Shown here: piece after piece, positions 54,827-62,390 of the stretch
Layout of the letters: each line of letters starts with the position of its first letter
Position numbering within the stretch: position 1 is the stretch's first letter
Source: Gammaproteobacteria bacterium
GTDB taxonomy: Bacteria; Pseudomonadota; Gammaproteobacteria; Poriferisulfidales; Poriferisulfidaceae
Length of the DNA stretch: 64,000 nt
NCBI GenBank assembly: GCA_028819565.1
Contig: JAPPLD010000020.1
Coordinates: 97,319-161,318, forward strand
Reading direction: 5' to 3'
Translations under genes and position numbers: made by a program
The notes under the pieces: generated by a model
Databases searched by the model: none
What the model was told of the DNA's origin: nothing
Seen by the model: only the letters and a program-made list of their open reading frames with translations

Positions 54827-55145
54827 AAATCGTTTTCGCGGAGTGGAGGATGTCTTCACGCCGTATATAGTTCCGGCTGTTTTCGATGGCAATCCACTCG
54901 ACAAGATCGACTTGTCGGTCGAGCATTCCGCTCAATTCATCCTGTATTCCCACGAAATCCATAAGCGAGTGCCCGGCTTCGGGGGCGAACCTCACCAGCA
55001 CGTCAATGTCGCTCTCAGGCTTGAAATCTTCACGCAATACGGAGCCGAACAACCCGAGTTCCGTGACCTGCCAGCGTTTGCAGAAGGCGGCAATTTGATC
55101 CCGGGACGTGTTCATGCGCGATTTGATGATGTCGTCCGTTTTCAT
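54816..55145 (-). CDS. mntA: MNT-type nucleotidyltransferase antitoxin
   Basis: MntA-type antitoxins AMPylate the HEPN toxin. The 109-residue product contains the minimal nucleotidyltransferase motif GSx10DxD (Gly 34, Ser 35, Asp 46, Asp 48: GSVLREDFKPESDIDVLV) and the third acidic position in RQVDLVEW. ATG 55145 has GAGG upstream. It precedes and overlaps the toxin gene. The overlap indicates coupled translation. Confidence 0.88.
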   Translation of the reverse strand: MKTDDIIKSRMNTSRDQIAAFCKRWQVTELGLFGSVLREDFKPESDIDVLVRFAPEAGHSLMDFVGIQDELSGMLDRQVDLVEWIAIENSRNYIRREDILHSAKTIYAA

Positions 55146-55170
55146 GGGGTTTTCCTCTGGCCCGACATGG

Positions 55171-55193
55171 CGACCGTCATTATAAGGCGGTCG
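55171..55193 (-). promoter_or_regulatory. Palindrome bracketing the -10 of the HEPN/MNT operon
   Basis: CGACCG (55171-55176) and CGGTCG (55188-55193) form an inverted repeat whose centre contains, on the minus strand, a perfect TATAAT (55184-55179). The layout suggests an operator overlapping the promoter; -35 is weak. Confidence 0.45.
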
Positions 55194-55199
55194 TCCGAA

Positions 55200-55874
55200 T
55201 CAGGTGGTAATCTGCCGGACCTCCTCAGCGGAAAGGCACCCTTGATGCAGCATGCTGGCGACCAGAATATCCATGTCAGCATCCAGCAATCGGCGAATGT
55301 CGTCCGCATTCCGGACTCCGCCGGCCGCAGCCAGCCTGCAATCTGGCCGGATTGTCCGAATCCGCTCCAGGAGTTCAAAATCCGGTCCTTCCATGGAACC
55401 GACCCGGTGAAGACACATGATGATGACGCAGGCGGGCCAAGTGCCGGGTTGCGCCCAGATTTCGGTTCCGCCGCGCAAGCCTTCCTGATCGAAGTCGAGC
55501 GACAGGATTGAGCGATCGTCCTGAGCCGGCCAGTTGCAGGCGAATTCAGTGCCAATGACCGGGCGGAGGTTGTCTGGAAAACTTTCGTCCGGATCTGGAG
55601 GAGGTCCGGCATCGACCCAGAATTCGATGGCCGGATGGCGGCGGCATAGTTCTACAATGAGCCGGCATTGGGCGGATTTGCCCATGATGGCATCGAGATC
55701 CGCCAGATAGAAAACCGGAAAGGGAGCGAATCGGAGCAGGTCATCGACCACCTGGAAAGGGTCTACGCTGTACGTCAGGGCGGACTGAATCGGTTCGTAG
55801 AGCGCACGCTCGCCCCCCGCAGCCTGTACGACCTTACCCTGTCGGATGTCCAGGACGGGAATGATGCGACGCAT
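55200..55874 (-). CDS. HisA/HisF-like TIM-barrel protein of the H4MPT/methanofuran group
   Basis: The 224-residue product resembles HisA/HisF (IIPVLDIRQGKVVQAAGGER at the start, ILSLDFDQEG in the middle, LAAAGGVRNADDIRRLLDADMDILVASMLHQG at the end) but is distinct from true HisA. A HisA/HisF-related family occurs in methanogens and in bacteria with H4MPT-dependent formaldehyde oxidation. The genes beside it support that group. The acidic residues at the ends of strands 1 and 5 are retained, so catalysis is plausible. Reaction not assigned. It is transcribed away from the ATP-grasp gene with six bases between start codons. Confidence 0.75.
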   Translation of the reverse strand: MRRIIPVLDIRQGKVVQAAGGERALYEPIQSALTYSVDPFQVVDDLLRFAPFPVFYLADLDAIMGKSAQCRLIVELCRRHPAIEFWVDAGPPPDPDESFPDNLRPVIGTEFACNWPAQDDRSILSLDFDQEGLRGGTEIWAQPGTWPACVIIMCLHRVGSMEGPDFELLERIRTIRPDCRLAAAGGVRNADDIRRLLDADMDILVASMLHQGCLSAEEVRQITT

Positions 55875-55880
55875 TGAGAG

Positions 55881-56810
55881 ATGAAAGTTTTTATTTTCGA
55901 ATACGTTTGTGGAGGAGGGTTTCAGGATGATTCGCCGCCGCCGGATCTGCTTCGGCAGGGGCGTGAGATGCTGCGTGCGGCGCTTGCAGACTTCTCGCGC
56001 TTACCGGATCTGGTGCAAGTTTATACCCTGATCGAGGAACGGTTTGCGTTCGACCTGCCCGGACGAGTCCAGTGTTGGCACCCTGACGGCTCATGGCAGG
56101 ACGCTTGGAAGAGTCTCGTGGGACATTGCGATGCGGTCTTGGTGATCGCCCCCGAAAGCGAAGGTCAGCTCGAATGCTTGTGCGCGGAAGTGCTGGAAGA
56201 GGGCAGGAAGGGATTGAATTGTTCGCTTGAAGCGATTCGCCTGACTGCGGACAAGTGGATGCTTAATCGTCGCCTTCAGGCGGTGGGAATCCCGGCGGTG
56301 GAGACGCGCACATGGAATCCCTCGGAACCGGTTCCGGCTCAGGGCGTGATCAAGCCGCGTGACGGAGCCGGGTGCGAGGAGACATTTGCATTGGACATGC
56401 AGTCAATCTCACCGGTTTTGGACCCTGAGAGCCGGTGGATATGGCAGCCTTGGATCTCCGGGCAACCAGCCAGCCTGAGCCTTCTGATAGGGGAGAACGA
56501 AGTAGAGGTTCTGTCCTGCAATAGAATTCATTGCAAGAACCAGGAGGGGCGGTTGCATGTGCATGAACTTGAAACCGGAGGATTCGATGGGAATCTGCGT
56601 TTCGAAGAAGAAGCGCGGGCCTTGGCCTCCCGGATCGTGGCTGCGGTACCGGGCCTGCGAGGTTACGTGGGCGTGGACGTGATGTGGCAGGAGGAATCGC
56701 TGATCGTGCTGGAGATCAATCCGCGCCTGACCTCGACGTACGCCGGATTGGCAATGCCGCTGGCTGAACGAATGCTCCAGGTGTTTGACTGTATGGAAAT
56801 CCCGGCATGA
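55881..56810 (+). CDS. ATP-grasp ligase of the H4MPT/methanofuran group
   Basis: The 309-residue product has an ATP-grasp layout: MKVFIFEYVCGGGF at the start, RLTADKWMLNRRLQAVGIPAVETR leading into the ATP-binding domain, VIKPRDGAGCEETF and the metal-binding end GYVGVDVMWQEESLIVLEINPRLTSTYAG. Such a ligase in C1 clusters is related to MfnD (tyramine-glutamate ligase of methanofuran synthesis), so attachment of glutamate or another amino acid to the cofactor side chain is likely. The next gene overlaps its stop (ATGA). Confidence 0.78.
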   Translation: MKVFIFEYVCGGGFQDDSPPPDLLRQGREMLRAALADFSRLPDLVQVYTLIEERFAFDLPGRVQCWHPDGSWQDAWKSLVGHCDAVLVIAPESEGQLECLCAEVLEEGRKGLNCSLEAIRLTADKWMLNRRLQAVGIPAVETRTWNPSEPVPAQGVIKPRDGAGCEETFALDMQSISPVLDPESRWIWQPWISGQPASLSLLIGENEVEVLSCNRIHCKNQEGRLHVHELETGGFDGNLRFEEEARALASRIVAAVPGLRGYVGVDVMWQEESLIVLEINPRLTSTYAGLAMPLAERMLQVFDCMEIPA

Positions 56811-57847
56811 GCGATGTGATCGGCTGGGACATTGGGGGGGCCCACGTCAAGGCGGTGCAAGTCGATGAGGGCGGACGGGCCCTGAAGGTCTGGCACCGGA
56901 TGGTGCCGCTTTGGAAGGGTTTGGATTACTTCATGGAGACGGTCAGGGGAATACGGGAGGAGGCAGGCGGGCACGATCTGCGGCACGCTGTCACGATGAC
57001 GGGGGAGTTGGCGGACATCTTTTCAACACGTGCGGAAGGGGTTCGCCGGATCGGCGAGTGTCTGGCGCGGGTCTTGTCCGGCGATGCCCTTTCTTATTTT
57101 TCGGCCAATGCGGAATTCATCGAGGATCCGGTGCAACGATCACACTTGATCGGTTCCATGAACTGGGTCGCTTCGACACGACTGGTCGCGCGCTTTGTCG
57201 AGCAGGGCGTTTTTGTGGACGTCGGAAGTACCACGACGGATTTGATCCGGATTGCGGAAAACCAGGCAAAGGTAACCGGATTTTCCGATGCGGAGCGTCT
57301 GGCTTGCCAAGAGCTCTTGTACACCGGCGTGACTCGGACACCGCTGATGAGTCTGGCTGCCCAGATAGATGTGGACGGCCTTCCCTGCAATCTGATGGTG
57401 GAACACTTCGCGACAACCGCAGATGTATACAACTTGCTGGGTCAATTGCCGGAGGGCCTGTACCCTTTCGACACGGCCGATGGTGCAGGATGTTCCAAGT
57501 TCGAGTCGGCTCGTCGAATCGCTCGGATGATCGGGCGGGACTGCGAAGAAGGAGAGGGCTTGGACGAATGGGTTTGTTTGGCACAGACATTTGCCGATCT
57601 GCAACAGGAACGGATTCTGGAGAACCTGCAGATGCATATTTCTGCAGGCTCTACCGGGATCCTGGTTGGTGTGGGCACTGGGCGGTTCTTGCTGCCGCCG
57701 CTTGCGGAACGCTGTGGGTTGAAGCACCAGGATATTGATGGCCTGCTGGCGTCCCGCTTTACTGCGGAAGGGGCCTTCACCCTGGCGGATTGCCTCCCGG
57801 CCTATTCCGTTGCCGAGTTGTATCGGCTTGAGCATGCGTGTCGTTGA
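56807..57847 (+). CDS. H4MPT-linked C1 pathway protein, hydantoinase/kinase fold (MfnF-like)
   Basis: The 346-residue product has the ASKHA phosphate motifs GWDIGGAHVKAVQVDE and VFVDVGSTTTDLIRI, plus MTGELADIFSTRAEGV and YPFDTADGAGCSKFESARRIARMIGRD. This is the family annotated as a probable H4MPT-linked C1-transfer protein, whose archaeal member MfnF joins the furan and tyramine parts of methanofuran. It overlaps the ATP-grasp gene and its end overlaps pabB by 14 bases. Together with the two preceding genes it indicates methanofuran-type cofactor synthesis in this organism. Confidence 0.82.
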   Translation: MSDVIGWDIGGAHVKAVQVDEGGRALKVWHRMVPLWKGLDYFMETVRGIREEAGGHDLRHAVTMTGELADIFSTRAEGVRRIGECLARVLSGDALSYFSANAEFIEDPVQRSHLIGSMNWVASTRLVARFVEQGVFVDVGSTTTDLIRIAENQAKVTGFSDAERLACQELLYTGVTRTPLMSLAAQIDVDGLPCNLMVEHFATTADVYNLLGQLPEGLYPFDTADGAGCSKFESARRIARMIGRDCEEGEGLDEWVCLAQTFADLQQERILENLQMHISAGSTGILVGVGTGRFLLPPLAERCGLKHQDIDGLLASRFTAEGAFTLADCLPAYSVAELYRLEHACR

Positions 57848-59192
57848 ACTGCCGTGGCAGGCGGATCCAACGCGCCGCTTCAGCAGATTTTCCGACCGGC
57901 CTTGGGCGGTCTTGCTCGACAGTTGCCACGATCAGAGCGGGCAGGGCCGTTTTGACATTTTTGCCGCCGAACCCTACGCAACCTTCGAGTCCACCGGGCG
58001 GCGGGCGGTTCTGACCCGCGGAGGCGAGCGGCAGGTTCTGTACGGAAATCCTTTTCGTCTGCTTTCTGAACTGCTGGGGCCGCAGGCGGAAGGCGACAAG
58101 GGCATTCCTTTCTGCGGTGGCGCAATCGGCTATCTGTCCTACGAACTGGGCCGGGACTGTGTTGGCCTGACTGCCCCCCGGACCGATATGCCGGGCTATC
58201 CGGAACTGGCCATGGGTTTTTACGATTGGTCGGTCGTCAGCGACCACCAGGAGCAGCGTTGCTACTTGGCGACGCACGAACGGTCGCCTGCGACCCGGCT
58301 TGTCTGGGAAGACCTGCACGCTCGATTGCTTGACGAGCCTCCCGTTCAGGAGGATTCATACCGCTTGTTGGCGCCATTGTGTTCAGACTTCACGCAAGAG
58401 GTCTACGCGACGGCGTTTCAAGCGATCCAGAACTATATCGAGGCAGGGGACTGCTACCAGGTCAACTTGGCGCAACGTTTCTCGGCACCCAGCGAGGGCC
58501 GGCTGTGGACAGCCTATCAAACCAGCCGGACGATTAATCCCGCTCCGTTCTCCGCCTACTTCAACCACCCGGAGCTTGAAATTGCCAGTGCTTCTCCAGA
58601 ACGGTTTTTGGAAGTGATGGACGGGCAAGCCGAAACCTGCCCCATCAAGGGGACGGCCCGCCGCATTCCCGGGCAGGAGCAACAACAGCGTGATGAATTG
58701 AAAGAAAGCGTAAAGGATCGGGCCGAAAACCTCATGATCGTGGATCTGTTGCGCAATGACCTGAGCAAGAACTGCGCCGCAGGGACGGTCAAGGTGCCGG
58801 AACTGTTCAAGGTCGAAAGTTTTGCCACAGTGCATCATCTGATCAGCACGGTAACGGGGGAGTTGCGCGAGGGTCGGACGGCACTGGATCTTCTTGAAGG
58901 GTGTTTCCCTGGGGGCTCGATTACCGGAGCCCCGAAGCGTCGAGCGATGGAAATCATCGAGGAACTGGAGCCGAAGCCGAGAGGCGTGTACTGTGGCAGC
59001 CTCGCGTATATCGGATTCAATGGGAACATGGACAGCAACATCGCGATTCGTACGATGGTGCAGGCAGGGGGAGAGACCAGCCTGTACGCAGGCGGTGGAC
59101 TGACACATGGCTCGCAAATGGAAGCGGAGCATCAGGAGTGCTTGGACAAAGCCACGGCCATGCGGGAGGTTTTGGAGAAATACAGGGCGTGA
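57834..59192 (+). CDS. pabB: Aminodeoxychorismate synthase component I
   Basis: PabB turns chorismate and ammonia into aminodeoxychorismate, the precursor of p-aminobenzoate for folate and for pterin cofactors. The 452-residue product has GAIGYLSYELGRDC, AIQNYIEAGDCYQVNLAQRF, SASPERFLEV, the catalytic PIKGTARR, VDLLRNDLSKN and PGGSITGAPKRRAMEIIEELE. ATG 57834 gives MRVVELPW and overlaps the preceding gene by 14 bases. p-Aminobenzoate is also a precursor of H4MPT-type cofactors, which may explain its place here. Confidence 0.92.
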   Translation: MRVVELPWQADPTRRFSRFSDRPWAVLLDSCHDQSGQGRFDIFAAEPYATFESTGRRAVLTRGGERQVLYGNPFRLLSELLGPQAEGDKGIPFCGGAIGYLSYELGRDCVGLTAPRTDMPGYPELAMGFYDWSVVSDHQEQRCYLATHERSPATRLVWEDLHARLLDEPPVQEDSYRLLAPLCSDFTQEVYATAFQAIQNYIEAGDCYQVNLAQRFSAPSEGRLWTAYQTSRTINPAPFSAYFNHPELEIASASPERFLEVMDGQAETCPIKGTARRIPGQEQQQRDELKESVKDRAENLMIVDLLRNDLSKNCAAGTVKVPELFKVESFATVHHLISTVTGELREGRTALDLLEGCFPGGSITGAPKRRAMEIIEELEPKPRGVYCGSLAYIGFNGNMDSNIAIRTMVQAGGETSLYAGGGLTHGSQMEAEHQECLDKATAMREVLEKYRA

Positions 59193-59211
59193 GTGGGGTG
59201 CGCGCGGGGGG

Positions 59212-59239
59212 GCGACAAAAGGAAAAATCTGTGTATGAT
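59212..59239 (+). promoter_or_regulatory. Predicted promoter of the first TonB-dependent receptor
   Basis: GCGACA (59212-59217), 16 bases and TATGAT (59234-59239) lie 46 bases before the receptor ATG. The leader contains GAGGGGGG just before the start. Confidence 0.4.
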
Positions 59240-59285
59240 GGGGATGCCCAGTTGATGCACGTCTAATATCTGCGAGGGGGGCTTT

Positions 59286-62183
59286 ATGCATCTAAGGAAT
59301 TTTCTAATTTCTTCCTGTCTTGTTCCATTCTTGGCTGTCGGCGGCAGTATTTCGGCGCTGGCCGCGGAGGAAGAGACAGAAAAGATCACTGTTGTCGGTA
59401 CTCGGAGTCATGAACGATCGGCAGCCGATTTGGCGGTTCCGGTGGATACGCTTGATGCCAGAACGCTGCTTCGGCAGGGCGCGTCCCGGATGGAAGATAT
59501 GCTGTCCCGGATAGCGCCATCGTTTACCGCAGGCTTGGAGCCGCTTAGTGATGCGGCGACCTTGGTTCGGCCTGCCAACATGCGCGGCCTCCCGCCGGAT
59601 TCGACGCTGGTCTTGGTCAACGGCAAGCGCCGTCACCGATCTTCGGTCATCACGTTCTTAACAAACGGCCTGAATGCCGGGTCGCATGGAGCTGACCTCT
59701 CCGCCATTCCTGCTATCGCCCTTGACCGGGTGGAGATCCTGCGCGACAACGCAGGGGCGCAGTACGGTTCCGACGCGGTCGCAGGAATCATCAATTTCGT
59801 GCTGAAGGAGGATTCCGAAGGGGGAAGCCTGGATGTCCGTTGGGGCCAGTACTACGAAGGGGATGGCGAGAACATCACGGTGTCCGGCAATATCGGCCTG
59901 CCGCTGACGGAAAATGGGTTCCTGAACCTTAGCGCAGAGTACAACGAGGCCGACCCGACCTATCGCAGCACGCAGAGCGGTCGGTCGAACTATCTGATTG
60001 ATGCGGGCAACCAGCACGTGCGGACGAATCCTCCGCCGATGGTCTGGGGGGCACCGGACATCGCGGACAACTACAAATTGTTTGCGAATGCCGCCATCGG
60101 GTTGGGTGCTCTGCATGAGGTTTATGCGTTCGGTAACTACGCTGAACGCACCGTGGATGGTGGATTTTATTTCCGCAGTCCACGGCGGCGCAAAGGAGTT
60201 TTTGCAGACGAGGAGGGCGAAAGCATTGCGATCCGGGACGCGCAACAGCCCTCCATCGTGATCGACCAGATGCCTTGGGCAGACCCTGACAACTATGTCT
60301 CTAGCAATTGCCCGCTGAGTGTGGAGCAATCGGCCAAGGGAGAAGGAACGGAGTTGAATGCTATCGAAGCGGATTCGCGGTGCTACGCTTTCAACCTTAA
60401 GTTCCCCGGTGGTTTCACGCCGCAGTTCGGTGGAGACATTGAGGATTCGAGCTTTGCGCTCGGCATTCGTGGGGAGTTGATGGAGGACTTCACCTATGAT
60501 CTCAGTGCCGTGTACGGCCGCCACGAAGTCGATCATTTCATCTATAACACGCTCAATCCACAGTTGGCAAAACTGAGGAATGACATCCCGACTTCGTACA
60601 AGCCGGGCGGTTACGTCGAGACCGACTACACGATCAATCTCGATTTCACAACGCAAATCGACGTCGACGCCTTCTATTCTCCCCTGCATGTCGGATTCGG
60701 CGTGGAGTACCGTGAGGAGGAGTTCGAAACGAAACGCGGCGAGCTTAATTCGTGGTTCATCGACTACTACACCACTGATTTGAGCGGGGACGGTGATACT
60801 ACTCCCGAAGCCACCGATAGCGGTGAATTTGACGAGCCAGCGAATCTGGCGTCGATGACCTGTGCAGAATACCAGGAATACAGTGCCCGAGAGGATCTGA
60901 AGCAGAAGTATGGTTATTTGGGGGCTGGTTCCAACGGCTTCACCGGATTCTCGCCCTGCGCGGAAGGCAAGGATGACCGTTCCAGCATCGGGGCCTACAT
61001 CGACTTCGAGGCGGACGTGACCGAAAACATGCTGCTGGGCCTGGCGGTCCGGCACGAAGATCCGGAAGAATTCGACTCGACCCTGGATGGCAAGTTCTCC
61101 GCCCGGTTCCAGGCGACGGACTCACTCGCCTTGCGGGGTTCGGTTGGTACCGGTTTCCGAGTGCCGACGGTCGGTCAGGCAAATGTGCAGAACGTCACGA
61201 CGACCATTTCGGATGGACAACTGGTCGACGAACTTACGCTGCCCCCGACGCACACATTGCTGCAGGGGGTCGCCGAGTCGCTGGATGCGGAAGAATCGAC
61301 CAGTTTAGGGTTGGGTACTGTCATCAATGTCGGCGGCTTCGATCTGACCATTGACTACTACCACATCGAAGTTGACGATAGAATCGCAATCACCTCTCCG
61401 GAAGCCTTGGACTGCCTGCTGATGAGGAAAGCAGGCCATGCGGGGCAATGTGTCGACATCACGAAGACGAGCAACATATCGGTAACTGACCGCACCGATA
61501 AAGATTCAACCCGTGTCTTTTCGAGTGTTCTCAGGGACGAGGCCAAAGCCAAAGCGCAGGATGAACCGGCATTGACAGACGCTGAAGAAGCGAGATTTGC
61601 TGATGCAGTGGCGGAAAGGGAGGCGTTGCGCTCTGCGGTGCCGAACATCGATGCCATCAGTCAAGCGAAATACTACGCCAACGACTTCGATACGACCACC
61701 GAAGGGATCGACATCGTGGCAACCTATCCGATGGAGTTTCTGGACGGGCTGACCACGCTGACCCTCGCGGCGAATTGGAATCGGACGAAAATCGACAAAC
61801 GCAACTCTGGGACCATCAATGACCGCAGGAAGCATATTATCGAAAACGGACGGCCGAAAGTCCGCTGGACCCTGACGGCTGACCACGAGTCCGGCCCGTG
61901 GCAGATTCTGGGCCGTGTGCGTTACTACGGGTCCCACGTGGATTATGCTGGGGGAGGTTATGAGAATGACATCACGCTGGCCGAAGCCCGCACTCTCGTG
62001 GACCTTGAGGCGACCTATAATTTCACGGACAATTTCGCTTTCGCTGTCGGTGCGGAGAACCTTCTTGACAACGAACCGACGCGGCATGCACATCAAGGTA
62101 GTTACGGGAACCTCTACCCGGAATCCACGCCGTTCGACTACAACGGAGGGTTCTACTACGCCAAGGCCATGTTGAACTTCTGA
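59286..62183 (+). CDS. TonB-dependent outer-membrane receptor
   Basis: The 965-residue product has a signal peptide (MHLRNFLISSCLVPFLAVGG, cleavage near SALA-AEEE), a TonB-box-like ITVVGTR, a plug domain with MRGLPPDSTLVLVNGKRRH, ALDRVEILRDNAGAQYGSDAVAGIINFVLK, and a 22-strand barrel ending in YNGGFYYAKAMLNF with the terminal Phe typical of outer-membrane proteins. A helical, Ala/Glu-rich segment (about residues 750-785) probably forms an extracellular loop. The substrate is not readable. A terminator follows, then a paralogue. Confidence 0.9.
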   Translation: MHLRNFLISSCLVPFLAVGGSISALAAEEETEKITVVGTRSHERSAADLAVPVDTLDARTLLRQGASRMEDMLSRIAPSFTAGLEPLSDAATLVRPANMRGLPPDSTLVLVNGKRRHRSSVITFLTNGLNAGSHGADLSAIPAIALDRVEILRDNAGAQYGSDAVAGIINFVLKEDSEGGSLDVRWGQYYEGDGENITVSGNIGLPLTENGFLNLSAEYNEADPTYRSTQSGRSNYLIDAGNQHVRTNPPPMVWGAPDIADNYKLFANAAIGLGALHEVYAFGNYAERTVDGGFYFRSPRRRKGVFADEEGESIAIRDAQQPSIVIDQMPWADPDNYVSSNCPLSVEQSAKGEGTELNAIEADSRCYAFNLKFPGGFTPQFGGDIEDSSFALGIRGELMEDFTYDLSAVYGRHEVDHFIYNTLNPQLAKLRNDIPTSYKPGGYVETDYTINLDFTTQIDVDAFYSPLHVGFGVEYREEEFETKRGELNSWFIDYYTTDLSGDGDTTPEATDSGEFDEPANLASMTCAEYQEYSAREDLKQKYGYLGAGSNGFTGFSPCAEGKDDRSSIGAYIDFEADVTENMLLGLAVRHEDPEEFDSTLDGKFSARFQATDSLALRGSVGTGFRVPTVGQANVQNVTTTISDGQLVDELTLPPTHTLLQGVAESLDAEESTSLGLGTVINVGGFDLTIDYYHIEVDDRIAITSPEALDCLLMRKAGHAGQCVDITKTSNISVTDRTDKDSTRVFSSVLRDEAKAKAQDEPALTDAEEARFADAVAEREALRSAVPNIDAISQAKYYANDFDTTTEGIDIVATYPMEFLDGLTTLTLAANWNRTKIDKRNSGTINDRRKHIIENGRPKVRWTLTADHESGPWQILGRVRYYGSHVDYAGGGYENDITLAEARTLVDLEATYNFTDNFAFAVGAENLLDNEPTRHAHQGSYGNLYPESTPFDYNGGFYYAKAMLNF

Positions 62184-62226
62184 AGTGTTTCAGTTCGCGC
62201 CTCTGGGCGCGGAATTGATTGATTTG

Positions 62227-62261
62227 TCGGGCGCAGCCATCAGGTTGCGCCCGATTCTTTT
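62227..62261 (+). terminator. Rho-independent terminator after the first receptor
   Basis: TCGGGCGCA (62227-62235) pairs perfectly with TGCGCCCGA (62246-62254) and is followed by TTCTTTT (62255-62261). It separates the two receptor genes, so the second needs its own promoter; TATAGT at 62348-62353 is a candidate -10. Confidence 0.85.
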
Positions 62262-62390
62262 GTGGCTTTTCTGAATAGCATTGCAGGTCTGCGAGTGACA
62301 GGTGTGCATGGCTGTGAGCAGACTGAAACGAGATAGCCGGTTTGGTATATAGTGAGGCCACAAACTTTTTCTAGGGTGGTTCAGTTCAGC

